Made by a program: the position numbers and the translations under genes. Positions 25,307 through 34,241 of a DNA stretch of 64,000 nt are shown here, piece by piece. This stretch comes from Bacillota bacterium (GTDB taxonomy: Bacteria > Bacillota > Clostridia > Lachnospirales > Lachnospiraceae): contig JAEXOU010000005.1 in NCBI GenBank assembly GCA_023439125.1, forward strand, positions 872,569 to 936,568. The letters run 5' to 3'. The notes beneath the pieces are model-generated. The model was not told the origin of the DNA. It saw nothing but the letters and a program-made list of their open reading frames with translations, and did not search any database. Positions within the stretch are counted from its first letter, which is position 1. Every line of letters begins with the position of its first letter.

Positions 25307-25981
25307 TTAATCAAGTCGAAATCTTCGAATTGTCACATTCGTAACATATTCTTCTTTTAGTTTTGATAATTCTATGTAATGGCTTGTTTCAAGATGTTGT
25401 TTTTGAGCATCTGCATCCTTCCAGGCTTCAATCAACAACAATTTGTCTTTACAATCTGTTGCTTGATAATAATCATAAACTATATTCCCGTGTTCTTCTT
25501 TTGATTTCTCGATAATCTTTTGGTCCACTAATTTTTGATAGAATTCATCTCTTTTTCCATCTTTAATTGTATAGATTACATTTAGCCAAACAAAATCCTC
25601 AAGTTGGCTTAATTTCTTCATTGCAGCTTCTACCGTAGTGACTTTAGATACGATAAAATACTTTGACATCTCCATGGACCACATATCCATTTCCGTTTCA
25701 ATCTCATTTACCTCATTCATAATAAATATGACATGTTTACAATCCGTTTTCGCCATATTAGGTAATAACTCACGAAATGCCCACTCAACATCCTCTTTCT
25801 CATCTTCAAATCCATTGCGAGCATCAACTACAAAATTACTGTTTTTGTGCTTTCTTAATAAATCCAATGCATAGAGCGTTGGTTTTCGATAGTTATCAAA
25901 ACTGCTAAATTTCTTCCAGGTTAACAAGACTGCACGGCTTTCTTCAACATAAGTAACATTACAATATTCATTATCAAACAT
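25307..25981 (-). CDS. two-domain protein with C-terminal ABM (monooxygenase-like) fold
   Basis: 224 residues. The first 125 (starting CNVTYVEESRAVLLTWKKFS, with NFVVDARNGFED and KHVIFIMNE) look like a STAS-like or other small alpha/beta domain of unknown role. Residues 133-224 (LNVIYTIKDGKRDEFYQKLV, then LLLIEAWKDADAQKQHLETSHY) match the antibiotic-biosynthesis-monooxygenase (ABM/YgiN) fold, whose HLxSxHF-type motif is represented by HLETSHY. ABM domains act on quinols, haem or other small aromatics, or are non-catalytic. No haem or quinone genes adjoin. It may be a small-molecule sensor or detoxifier, but this is a guess. Confidence 0.72.
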   Translation of the reverse strand: MFDNEYCNVTYVEESRAVLLTWKKFSSFDNYRKPTLYALDLLRKHKNSNFVVDARNGFEDEKEDVEWAFRELLPNMAKTDCKHVIFIMNEVNEIETEMDMWSMEMSKYFIVSKVTTVEAAMKKLSQLEDFVWLNVIYTIKDGKRDEFYQKLVDQKIIEKSKEEHGNIVYDYYQATDCKDKLLLIEAWKDADAQKQHLETSHYIELSKLKEEYVTNVTIRRFRLD

Positions 25982-26162
25982 AATAGATTCCTCTGCCCTT
26001 TCTAGTTTTTATTCTAAAGTATAGCACTTTTTTCCATGATGGCAATCATAAATTAAAAATAAGCTTGATGTACATTTTCAAAGTGTTTTACAAATTCACA
26101 TACCCTTATAGGATTTGTGTCCCACACTTATGAAATATATCATCAAGCTCATATGTTTTTCA

Positions 26163-27167
26163 TTATTCGTTCAGCGGTTTTCTAGCTACGATTGAAGTCC
26201 AATCCTTCATCGTTGTAATCTCTACGATTTCAAAACCATTACGAAGAATTGCTTCTTCTACTTCCTTTGCTTTCATATCAATGATACCAGAACTAATGAA
26301 TAAAGCACCTGGTTTCATGAAATCAGCAACCATTGAAGAAAGTGGAATAATGATATCCGCTAAGATGTTGGCAACAACAATGTCATAGCAACCTAGACCA
26401 ATATTCTCACAAAGTTTACGATCATCTATTACATTACCGTCATAAATTTCTAAGAGACCTTTTTCACGTTTAGCCACTTCTTCACGTTTCTTACGAACGA
26501 CCTGAATGTGATTCACTTTAGCATTCTCTACTGCAATATCAGAAGCATTTACATCGATATCGATTGCCACTTCACAGTTAGCTCCTAATTTACTTCCTAC
26601 GATAGATAAGATACCACTACCGCAACCAACATCAAGTAGTTGATCTCCCTCCTTTAGGTATTTCTTTAAATTAAGGATGCATAGTTTTGTTGTCTCATGA
26701 GCACCAGTTCCAAATGCAGTTCCAGGATCAATTTCAATGACTAAATCAGTATCTTTGGACTCTGTAAGCTGCTCCCAAGTTGGTTTTATTACAATGGTAT
26801 CATCTACACGAAATGGTTTAAAAAACTCTTTCCAGTTATTCATCCAATCCTTATCTTCTGTTTGAGATACTGAGATTTTACCAGAACCAACGTTGGTGAA
26901 CGTCTTTAACTCTTCTAGACCTTCCTTTACTTTTTCAATCATTTCTCTCGTATCCACATCTACATCTAGATAAAAGTAGACTGTCGCAATACCATCATCT
27001 TCTCCAAGCTCAGGTAAAATATCTATAAATAACTTGTTCTTTTCTTCTTCTGTCAACTGTACTTTATCTTCAATTTCAATTCCTTCAACGCCAAGTTCTT
27101 CTAACATATAGCTTACAAGATCAACTGCTTCACATGTTGTCTCCAAGGATAATTTATTCCACTTCAT
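26163..27167 (-). CDS. prmA: ribosomal protein L11 methyltransferase
   Basis: Trimethylates ribosomal protein L11. Start set at the ATG at 27165-27167 (MKWNKLSLETT) behind GGAG; a further ATG four codons upstream overlaps that site. About 334 residues: an N-terminal L11-binding domain and a SAM domain with DPGTAFGTGAHETT, LDVGCGSGILSI and VVANILADIIIPL, all classic PrmA motifs. A lysine/arginine-rich insert (VRKKREEVAKREKG, about residues 218-245) makes it slightly longer than the E. coli protein. In the ancestral order it follows dnaJ directly, but family A element A2 now separates them. Confidence 0.95.
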   Translation of the reverse strand: MKWNKLSLETTCEAVDLVSYMLEELGVEGIEIEDKVQLTEEEKNKLFIDILPELGEDDGIATVYFYLDVDVDTREMIEKVKEGLEELKTFTNVGSGKISVSQTEDKDWMNNWKEFFKPFRVDDTIVIKPTWEQLTESKDTDLVIEIDPGTAFGTGAHETTKLCILNLKKYLKEGDQLLDVGCGSGILSIVGSKLGANCEVAIDIDVNASDIAVENAKVNHIQVVRKKREEVAKREKGLLEIYDGNVIDDRKLCENIGLGCYDIVVANILADIIIPLSSMVADFMKPGALFISSGIIDMKAKEVEEAILRNGFEIVEITTMKDWTSIVARKPLNE

Positions 27168-27330
27168 GATAATCTCCATCTCGATTTAATAATATAATTA
27201 TGCTACAAGCTTTAATTATACATACAAGTAATTGAATGTTCAATACATACTTCATTTAAAAGGGTTGTTGCACTAAATGAAAATACAGCTTTACATTGCT
27301 CCTTTGTTTGTGATTTTGTAAAACTTTATC

Positions 27331-27480
27331 TAAAAGAACGAGTATTCTCATATATTTTCGGAGTGCCTTACAAGTCCCACATGCTCCTTGTGGGCTTGTG
27401 AGCATCGCGAGCCGAAGAAAATATATGAGAATACTCGTTCTTTTTCTTACTAAAGGACTGTCACTCAGTGTGACAGCCCT
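27331..27480. repeat. family A palindromic element (A2)
   Basis: Arms of 25 bases, 27335-27359 and 27417-27441, are perfectly complementary (AGAACGAGTATTCTC outermost). The core reads CGGAGTGCCTTACAAGTCCC...GTGGGCTTGTGAGC, as in copies A3-A5. The right end carries GGACTGTCACTCAGTGTGACAGCCC, a small hairpin. It fills the dnaJ-prmA gap and would terminate transcription of either strand. Confidence 0.85.
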
Positions 27481-27487
27481 ATGAAAT

Positions 27488-28642
27488 CTATTTGCCGAAA
27501 AATTTCTTCTTCTTTCCACTATCTTTATCTGAATCATTATCATCCGGCTTTTTTCCAGTCATTAAATCATCAAATTTCTTAAGTGCCTCTTTTTGTTCGT
27601 TAGTCATCTTCGTAGGTACTTGAACTACTAAAGTAACATAATGATCCCCACGAACTGCTTTATTACGAAGAGTAGGAACACCTTTACCACGTAGACGAAC
27701 TTTAGTATCGGTCTGAGTTCCTGGTTTTACTTCATATAATACATCACCGTCTACCGTGCTGATACGTACATCACCGCCAAGCGTAGCTTGAGCGAAGGAC
27801 ATTGCTGCAGTGGAGTAAATATCATAATCCTGTCTCTGGAAGATCGGATGACGACTAACACTAACCTCTACTAATAAATCACCACGTGCTCCGCCATTCG
27901 TTCCTGGTTCTCCCTTGCCGCGAATACGAATGCTCTGACCGTCATCAATACCCGCTGGAATTGTAACTTGAATCTTCTTCTTATTACTGATATAACCAGT
28001 ACCATAGCAATCTGGACACTTTTCTTTAATAATTTTACCAGTACCACGGCAATCTGGACAAGTCTGAACGTTACGAACCATGCCAAATAAGGATTGTTGG
28101 GTAAAGGTAACTTGACCACGACCACCACATTTGGAACAAGTTTCAGCTGTACTACCAGGTTTTGCTCCACTACCGTGACAAGTATTACACTCATCTTTTA
28201 AAGTTAATTCTAATTCCTTTTCACACCCAAAGACTGCTTCTTCAAATGTAATACGAATTCCGGTACGGAGATTTGCGCCATTCATCGGACCATTGCTTGC
28301 TCTTTGGCTTCTTCTTCCGCCCCCGAATAAGTCACCGAAGATATCTCCAAAGATATCTCCCATATCACCCATATTATTAAAGTCGAAGCCGCCAGCACCA
28401 GCGCCACCTTGTTCGAATGCAGCATGACCGAATTGGTCATATTGTCTCTTTTTATCAGGATCACTTAAGATTGCATAGGCTTCAGACGCTTCTTTAAATT
28501 TCGCTTCCGCAGTTTTATCACCCGGATTTGCATCTGGATGATATTTCTTTGCTAGTTGACGATATGCTTTCTTAATCTCATCGTCGGAAGCACTCTTAGA
28601 GACGCCTAACACCTCATAATAATCTCTTTTATTCTCTGCCAT
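27488..28642 (-). CDS. dnaJ: chaperone DnaJ
   Basis: Hsp40 co-chaperone of DnaK. 384 residues: J-domain with YHPDANPGD (HPD motif, about 35-37), a Gly/Phe-rich region (GGAGAGGFDFNNMGD), and a zinc-finger domain of four CxxCxGxG repeats (CNTCHGSG, CSKCGGRG, CPDCRGTG, CPDCYGTG). A complete client-binding C-terminal domain and a charged Lys/Asp tail follow. GGAGG precedes the ATG. It is the last gene of the hrcA-grpE-dnaK-dnaJ cluster. Confidence 0.97.
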   Translation of the reverse strand: MAENKRDYYEVLGVSKSASDDEIKKAYRQLAKKYHPDANPGDKTAEAKFKEASEAYAILSDPDKKRQYDQFGHAAFEQGGAGAGGFDFNNMGDMGDIFGDIFGDLFGGGRRSQRASNGPMNGANLRTGIRITFEEAVFGCEKELELTLKDECNTCHGSGAKPGSTAETCSKCGGRGQVTFTQQSLFGMVRNVQTCPDCRGTGKIIKEKCPDCYGTGYISNKKKIQVTIPAGIDDGQSIRIRGKGEPGTNGGARGDLLVEVSVSRHPIFQRQDYDIYSTAAMSFAQATLGGDVRISTVDGDVLYEVKPGTQTDTKVRLRGKGVPTLRNKAVRGDHYVTLVVQVPTKMTNEQKEALKKFDDLMTGKKPDDNDSDKDSGKKKKFFGK

Positions 28643-28690
28643 AACTATCCTCCAACACTCGTAACTTAAATCGCTTTATAATCCACAAAT

Positions 28691-28730
28691 AGCTGTCTCA
28701 TGATTCTGTATGAGCAATCATAAGACAGCT
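28691..28730. promoter_or_regulatory. dnaK-dnaJ intergenic hairpin
   Basis: AGCTGTCTCATGATT pairs with AATCATAAGACAGCT (one mismatch). A second small stem, TTGCTATC/GATAGCAA, lies nearer the dnaK stop (28834-28853). These may be a processing or partial-termination site that sets the dnaK to dnaJ ratio. Confidence 0.55.
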
Positions 28731-28869
28731 TTTATAAACTAGTTGTAACCTGTAATGGTAACATTTGCATCTTTTACAACCATTTATGCATATTTACCAC
28801 TCCAACCATAGGAACGAATCCCCTTGGAAGGTTGCTATCATCCAAGGATAGCAAACAGCCTTACTTATT

Positions 28870-30735
28870 TTACACTTCTCTGTAGTCTCCGTCAACTACA
28901 TCATCGCCAGCGTAGCTACTATTTCCCTGAGCACCTGCGCCAGACATATCAGGACCAGCACCTTGCGCACCCTGAGTTTGCTCATACATCTTAGCAAAAA
29001 CAGTTTGAGCACTGTTCATTAATTTTTCTTTCGCTGCCTTTAAGTCTTCTACTTCTGCATCTGACATAACTTCTGGATTTGCCTTAGCAACTAAGTCCTT
29101 TAAGTGATTTAAGTCAGCCTCTACAGCAGTTTTTTCATCAGCACTAACTTTATCTGCAACATCCTGTAAAGCTTTCTCTACCTGGAATACCATAGCATCA
29201 GCATCATTTCTAGTGTCAACAGCTTCTTTACGTTTCTTATCCTGAGCTTCATACTCAGCAGCTTCTCTTACCGCCTTATCGATATCACTATCGGACATGC
29301 TAGAACCTGAAGTAATTGTAATATGCTGTTCTTTTCCTGTTCCAAGATCTTTCGCAGATACATTAACGATACCATTTGCATCAATATCAAATGTAACTTC
29401 AATCTGAGGAACACCTCTTCTTGCTGGTGGGATACCATCAAGACGGAATTGTCCAAGACTCTTGTTGTCTTTCGCAAACTGTCTCTCACCTTGAACAACA
29501 TTAATATCAACTGCTGTCTGGTTATCAGCTGCAGTAGAGAATACCTGACTCTTCTTTGTAGGAATTGTAGTATTTCTTTCGATTAATCTTGTAGCAATAC
29601 CACCCATTGTTTCAATGGAAAGTGATAATGGTGTTACATCAAGAAGTAAGATATCGCCTGCACCAGTATCGCCTGCTAACTTACCACCCTGGATAGAAGC
29701 ACCAATTGCAACACATTCATCTGGGTTTAATGTCTTACTTGGCTCATGACCAGTTAACATCTTAACTTTATCTTGAACAGCTGGGATACGTGTAGAACCA
29801 CCAACTAATAATACTTTGCTTAATTCAGAAGCGGATAAACCTGCATCCTTTAATGCATTTTGAACTGGGATAGCTGTTCTTTCAACTAAATCATGTGTTA
29901 ACTCGTCAAATTTAGCACGTGTTAAGTTAAGATCAAAGTGCTTTGGACCTTCTGATGTTGCAGTAATGAAAGGAAGATTAATATTAGTTGTTGTAGCAGC
30001 AGAAAGCTCCTTCTTAGCTTTTTCAGCTGCTTCCTTTAATCTCTGAAGTGCCATCTTATCAGTGGATAAGTCAACACCTTCTAATTTCTTAAATTCATCA
30101 ATAAAGTATCTTGTTACTCTATCATCGAAATCATCACCACCAAGTCTGTTATCACCGGATGTAGATAATACTTCAATAACACCATCGCCAATTTCAATAA
30201 TAGAAACGTCGAAAGTACCACCACCTAAATCATAAACCATGATTTTTTGCTCATGCTCATTGTCAAGACCATAAGCTAATGCAGCTGCTGTTGGCTCGTT
30301 GATAATTCTCTTAACATCTAAGCCTGCAATTTTACCAGCATCTTTTGTTGCCTGTCTTTGAGCATCGTTGAAATAAGCAGGAACTGTAATAACAGCTTCT
30401 GTAACCTTTTCACCTAAGTAAGCTTCAGCATCTGCTTTCAATTTTTGAAGAATCATTGCTGAAATTTCCTGTGGTGTATATTTCTTATCATCAATCGCTA
30501 CTTTAAAATCTGTACCCATATGTCTCTTGATCGAAGAAATTGTCTTATCGGAGTTTGTAACAGCCTGACGTTTTGCTGACTCACCAACAATTCTTTCACC
30601 TGTTTTTGTAAATGCTACAACAGATGGTGTAGTTCTTGAACCTTCTGTATTCGTAATAACAACAGGTTTTCCACCTTCCATTACAGCTACACAGGAGTTC
30701 GTTGTTCCTAAATCGATACCAATAATTTTACTCAT
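28870..30735 (-). CDS. dnaK: chaperone DnaK (Hsp70)
   Basis: ATP-dependent Hsp70, 621 residues, near the usual length. N-terminal ATPase with IGIDLGTTNSCVAVMEGG, VITVPAYFNDAQRQATKDAG, DLGGGTFDVSII and LVGGSTRIPAVQ; a substrate-binding domain from DVTPLSLSIETMGG; a helical lid; and a Gly/Ala-rich tail ending in DDVVDGDYREV. GGAGG lies before the ATG. Works with DnaJ and GrpE encoded on either side. Confidence 0.98.
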   Translation of the reverse strand: MSKIIGIDLGTTNSCVAVMEGGKPVVITNTEGSRTTPSVVAFTKTGERIVGESAKRQAVTNSDKTISSIKRHMGTDFKVAIDDKKYTPQEISAMILQKLKADAEAYLGEKVTEAVITVPAYFNDAQRQATKDAGKIAGLDVKRIINEPTAAALAYGLDNEHEQKIMVYDLGGGTFDVSIIEIGDGVIEVLSTSGDNRLGGDDFDDRVTRYFIDEFKKLEGVDLSTDKMALQRLKEAAEKAKKELSAATTTNINLPFITATSEGPKHFDLNLTRAKFDELTHDLVERTAIPVQNALKDAGLSASELSKVLLVGGSTRIPAVQDKVKMLTGHEPSKTLNPDECVAIGASIQGGKLAGDTGAGDILLLDVTPLSLSIETMGGIATRLIERNTTIPTKKSQVFSTAADNQTAVDINVVQGERQFAKDNKSLGQFRLDGIPPARRGVPQIEVTFDIDANGIVNVSAKDLGTGKEQHITITSGSSMSDSDIDKAVREAAEYEAQDKKRKEAVDTRNDADAMVFQVEKALQDVADKVSADEKTAVEADLNHLKDLVAKANPEVMSDAEVEDLKAAKEKLMNSAQTVFAKMYEQTQGAQGAGPDMSGAGAQGNSSYAGDDVVDGDYREV

Positions 30736-30777
30736 AATCTATTCCTCCATTCATAAAAGTCATTCTATCTATAATCT

Positions 30778-30807
30778 GTATTATTTGAAGCTAACATCAA
30801 ATAATAC
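30778..30807. promoter_or_regulatory. grpE-dnaK intergenic hairpin
   Basis: GTATTATTTGA and TCAAATAATAC form an 11-bp perfect stem with an 8-base loop in the 106-base gap. There is no T-run, so it is more likely an mRNA-stability or processing element than a terminator. Confidence 0.55.
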
Positions 30808-30841
30808 GTATTAACTAACACTAATACTTGCCAAACTTTCT

Positions 30842-31522
30842 TTAGTTTACTACTTTTACCATACTGTGACGAACTACACTGTCACGGTACATATATCCTT
30901 TTTGGAATTCTTCTGCAACAATATTCTCGCCCATGGAATCATCCTCCGCATGCATTACTGCATTATGGAAGTTTGGATCAAATTCTTTGCCAACTGCATC
31001 AATTGGTTTTACACCAGCACTCTCTAGAGTTGACATCAATTGTTTATAAATCATCTCAATTCCCTGTGCAAACGCGCCTTGTTTTTCTTCTGCACTTACA
31101 CTAGATAAGCCACGTTCAAAGTTATCAACAACAGGAAGAATTTTTTCAACGATATCCTTTGCTCCAATTTCAAACATCTGAGCTTTTTCCTTCTCGGAAC
31201 GTTTTCTAAAGTTATCGAATTCCGCCATATTACGCATTAGGCGATCCGTCAACTCTTCTATTTTTTCATCTTTCTTATCCTTTTTTTCTTTTTTCTTAAA
31301 GAAAGATTTCTTTTCCTTCATTGACTCAGAACCATCTTCTGTATTATCATCAGTTTCTTCGGTTTCTTCTTCTACTTCTACTTCCTGAGTATCTTGTGTA
31401 GCCTCTGCTTCTACACTCTCTTCTTCACTGGCTTTTTTATTACTATTTTCTATCATGTCTTTTTCCATCATATCTTCAACTTCATCATTCATGATGTCAT
31501 TAAAATCCTCATTACTCGCCAC
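30842..31522 (-). CDS. grpE: nucleotide-exchange factor GrpE
   Basis: Releases ADP from DnaK. 226 residues: the first 85 are strongly acidic and then Lys-rich (EESVEAEATQDTQEVEVEEE; KKKEKKDKKDEK), followed by the dimer coiled coil (LMRNMAEFDNFRKRSEKEK) and the beta-wing with DPNFHNAVMH and the end motif RDSVVRHSMVKVVN. It appears to start at a GTG (31520-31522) with GGGTG upstream; the in-frame ATG ten codons later is possible. Confidence 0.96.
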   Translation of the reverse strand: MASNEDFNDIMNDEVEDMMEKDMIENSNKKASEEESVEAEATQDTQEVEVEEETEETDDNTEDGSESMKEKKSFFKKKEKKDKKDEKIEELTDRLMRNMAEFDNFRKRSEKEKAQMFEIGAKDIVEKILPVVDNFERGLSSVSAEEKQGAFAQGIEMIYKQLMSTLESAGVKPIDAVGKEFDPNFHNAVMHAEDDSMGENIVAEEFQKGYMYRDSVVRHSMVKVVN

Positions 31523-31574
31523 GTCTTATTTCACCCTACTTTCCTCGTATTATGATGTAACTTTATTATTATGA

Positions 31575-32609
31575 CTACTTATCCTTAGATTTAAAAATAT
31601 CATCAAGTTGAACCATTAGGTTTTGTAAAGTAGAAACTACTTTTTCATAATCCATACGTTTTGGTCCAATAATTCCGACCTTTCCGTAAACACCCTCTTC
31701 AATTTGATAAGTAGCTGTAACAACGGCACAATCTTTCATGGATTCGACTGGTGTTTCATCACCAATGTAAACTTGAATTCCTCGATTTTCACCATTCTGA
31801 ACTTCATTGTTCATCAAGTTAGTCAATTGTTGTTTTTCTTCTAACGTATATAAAAGTTCAGTAGCTTTTTCTGTATTATTAAGTTCTGGATACTTTAATA
31901 TATTAGTTGCACCTGATGTATAAATCTGAACATCTTCTTCCTCACTAATTGCCTGCGCAACAGCATCTAAGATGTCACTTACTACAAAACTGTGTTTTCC
32001 TGCTTGCTCCTTCACCTTATGAATCAAGGATAAATTGATCTCTGCCATATCTAAACCAGTTAGAAATGTATTTAAAACAATATTTAGTTTTAGCAAAGTA
32101 TCTTGGTCTAAAGGTTGTGCAATTGCTATCATCTTATTCTTTACAATATTGCCTTCTAAGACAATAATTGCTAATATCTGTGTTTTATCAACTTCTGTAA
32201 GCTGAATAAACTTAATTCGTTTTGAACGATACTGTGGTGCTGTTACCATCGTCGCATAGTTTGTGTTTACTGCAAGCATCTTTGCTACTTGCTTCAACAT
32301 GTTTTCCATCTTATCTGCTTTTTCAATTAACATTCCACGCATTTCTTCCACTTGCTGTGTTTTTTCTTCCAACATAGTATCAACATATAATCGATATCCT
32401 TTATCTGAAGGAATACGACCAGCTGATGTATGAGGCTGAAGAATGTAACCAAGCTCTTCTAAGTCTGCCATCTCATTACGAATCGTTGCTGAACTTAAAT
32501 TCAAATCCGTATACTTTGAAATTGTTCTTGAACCAACAGGTTCTCCAGTCTCTAAGTAATTGCGAATAATTGCTTGCAATATCTTAAGCTTTCTATCATC
32601 CAACTGCAT
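31575..32609 (-). CDS. hrcA: heat-inducible repressor HrcA
   Basis: Binds CIRCE operators and represses class I heat-shock genes, with GroEL as co-factor. About 344 residues from the ATG at 32607-32609 (MQLDDRKLKILQAIIRNYL), which has an AAGGA site; 12 more in-frame residues upstream are unlikely. The winged helix contains EPVGSRTISKY and SSATIRNEMADLEELGYI, and the later domain ends VGIIGPKRMDYEKVVSTL, both HrcA hallmarks. First gene of the cluster; its own promoter region carries CIRCE. Confidence 0.97.
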   Translation of the reverse strand: MQLDDRKLKILQAIIRNYLETGEPVGSRTISKYTDLNLSSATIRNEMADLEELGYILQPHTSAGRIPSDKGYRLYVDTMLEEKTQQVEEMRGMLIEKADKMENMLKQVAKMLAVNTNYATMVTAPQYRSKRIKFIQLTEVDKTQILAIIVLEGNIVKNKMIAIAQPLDQDTLLKLNIVLNTFLTGLDMAEINLSLIHKVKEQAGKHSFVVSDILDAVAQAISEEEDVQIYTSGATNILKYPELNNTEKATELLYTLEEKQQLTNLMNNEVQNGENRGIQVYIGDETPVESMKDCAVVTATYQIEEGVYGKVGIIGPKRMDYEKVVSTLQNLMVQLDDIFKSKDK

Positions 32610-32675
32610 TTTTCCTTCTTTCCCAAACTTTATCGTTTGCTGCAATCAAGTTATAGTCGCTACCGATTTTCATTG

Positions 32676-32702
32676 TTAGCACTCAATGAGGTAGAGTGCT
32701 AA
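32676..32702. promoter_or_regulatory. CIRCE operator
   Basis: TTAGCACTC, nine bases, GAGTGCTAA: an exact match to the CIRCE consensus, lying between the promoter and the hrcA start. It is the only CIRCE I found in the window, so the entire hrcA-dnaJ cluster is likely autoregulated by HrcA from here. Confidence 0.97.
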
Positions 32703-32717
32703 TACCTTTATACATAA

Positions 32718-32744
32718 ATTATCACTATCTGAATATTTTGTCAA
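32718..32744 (-). promoter_or_regulatory. hrcA operon promoter
   Basis: Minus strand TTGACA (32739-32744) and GATAAT (32718-32723), spacer 15 bases, with CIRCE just downstream near the expected transcription start. Confidence 0.6.
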
Positions 32745-32856
32745 TACAATTTTAAAATATTTTCAAATTCCTTTTATATTGTTTTTTTCAATCAGAAATT
32801 AGTATGTACTTTATTTATTCTTTTACTTGCACGATAACCTTTTATTTGGCGAAATT

Positions 32857-33294
32857 AAAGTCGTCGGTACTTTAGAGTGTTTTAGACCCTTATGTACCGC
32901 TACGAACTTCATTCAAGCGAAAGCGTGTTGCGTATAAATTATGTTTGTAATCCCATGCTCATAACATTTCTATGTGCAAAATGACGTCAAATTTCTATCT
33001 CAAAGGCTTTTAACACCTGAATCAAATGATGCTGGGGTCAAAAGTCCTTTTCGATAACTTTATTCGTTATTTTGCACATCAATAGAATTGCTAAAAATGG
33101 GATTACAAACATAATTTAGGAGCATACTGTTATGAAGTCGTCGGTACTTAGGGCCTGTATTTTAGGCCCTTATGTACCGCTACGAACTTCATTCAAGCGA
33201 AAGCGTGTTGCGTATAAATTATGTTTGTAATCCCATACTCATAACATTTCTATGTGCAAAATGACGTCAAATTCCTTTTTTGACCCCGACATCA
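32857..33294. repeat. family C palindromes, truncated plus complete copy (C3, C4)
   Basis: C3 (32857-32990) has lost its left half. C4 (33026-33294, 269 bases) is the most complete copy. Its arms are ATGATGCTGGGGTC... with ...GACCCCGACATCAT outermost, then TTTTGCACAT/ATGTGCAAAA, then a 21-base perfect arm (33097-33117 with 33216-33236), then the inner GAAGTCGT..GGTAC arm around GGGCC/GGCCC. The 21-base arm (ATGGGATTAC outer part) differs from the C2 arm (AGTATGAGATG) but is again self-complementary. The pair fills the 720-base gap upstream of the hrcA promoter. Confidence 0.9.
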
Positions 33295-33367
33295 TCCAAT
33301 CAAAATAACAAAGCGTAAACTCAATTAACAAATGTCATAGTGAATTTACGCTTTTTAGCTTTTCGAA

Positions 33368-33736
33368 CTATATTAACTTATATTTTGCTTCTATTGCTTT
33401 CTTTTCTTTTTCCATCTCAACAAACAATTCTGGAACCGTCCAATTGCGATTAGCTGCTGTAAGTATTGCCTTATAAGTAATATTAATCTTCTTATTTCTT
33501 AAGCGATATAGCACTTGGTCTATTTCAGAACTTGTTAAATCGCACATCAGCAACAAACTACCTTCTGGTTTATCCCCTGAAAACAATTCAACCTCTTCAC
33601 TCATTCCTGATACTAAGTTATCTATCTTTTGATTGAATTGATCATTTTGGATTGCTTCAACACGTAAGTGCATGGTTGCCAGTGCAAGTTTTACGTTCAT
33701 TGGCTGCTCAACTTGGAATAGTAATATCTTCTTCAT
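33368..33736 (-). CDS. DUF3783-like small protein
   Basis: About 122 residues from the ATG at 33734-33736 (MKKILLFQVEQP) behind GGAG; a 12-residue extension upstream is unsupported. Alternating strands and helices (KLALATMHLRVEAIQ, GSLLLMCDLTSSEIDQVLYRLR, ITYKAILTAANRNWTVPELFVEME) resemble DUF3783, a Clostridia family without known function. No cysteines beyond one, no membrane helix. It is flanked by repeats and the 44-residue membrane peptide gene and appears to be transcribed alone. Confidence 0.72.
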   Translation of the reverse strand: MKKILLFQVEQPMNVKLALATMHLRVEAIQNDQFNQKIDNLVSGMSEEVELFSGDKPEGSLLLMCDLTSSEIDQVLYRLRNKKINITYKAILTAANRNWTVPELFVEMEKEKKAIEAKYKLI

Positions 33737-33913
33737 ATAAATCTCCTCATTAACTTTAGAACTTGAAACCACAAAGAAACGTAACTACTAGTATATGATT
33801 TCGAATTCTTTCACTATAGTATTGGCTAATCCAATATTACTATGAATGAACTGTTAGCAGTTTTGATTATATATGAAAGCTCAACAAATGTCTATTCAAA
33901 TGTAGAATTACTA

Positions 33914-34048
33914 CTATCTTCCGCCTATGGTCTTTTTTTCTTGTTGTTTTACACTTTTCTTTTCACCATCACCATGGTCATAACGCCATGCTATAATTCC
34001 ACCAATAACCGCGATTGTTGTAAATAATACAATTAAAATATTATACAT
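33914..34048 (-). CDS. 44-residue single-span membrane peptide
   Basis: ATG at 34046-34048 with GGGAGGGAAC upstream, TAG at 33914-33916. One hydrophobic helix (residues 3-20, ILIVLFTTIAVIGGIIA), then a charged tail (WRYDHGDGEKKSVKQQEKK). Family unknown. The rest of the gaps 33773-33913 and 34049-34241 hold only AT-rich sequence and the terminator at 34182-34237. Confidence 0.55.
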   Translation of the reverse strand: MYNILIVLFTTIAVIGGIIAWRYDHGDGEKKSVKQQEKKTIGGR

Positions 34049-34181
34049 CCTTGTTCCCTCCCATTCTTTCGATGAATATGAGAAATATTACCAACATTAA
34101 TGTCTCATTATAAATCTAAGAACTGGCAAAATCAATGAATCTAGACATATCTTAACGCTTTCTTTACACTCATATACAACT

Positions 34182-34237
34182 AAAAACTGTTGGTAAGAAT
34201 TGATTGATATCCGTCTCAATTTCCATCCAACAGTTTA
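34182..34237 (-). terminator. terminator after the DUF3267 gene
   Basis: AAACTGTTGG pairs with CCAACAGTTT, followed on the minus strand by a T-run (GTTTTTAG). Confidence 0.75.
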
Positions 34238-34241
34238 GATT

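Noticed and set aside
27871..28194. Second-frame ORF inside dnaJ
   Set aside because: Val/Cys-rich product of reading the CxxCxGxG repeats in another frame.
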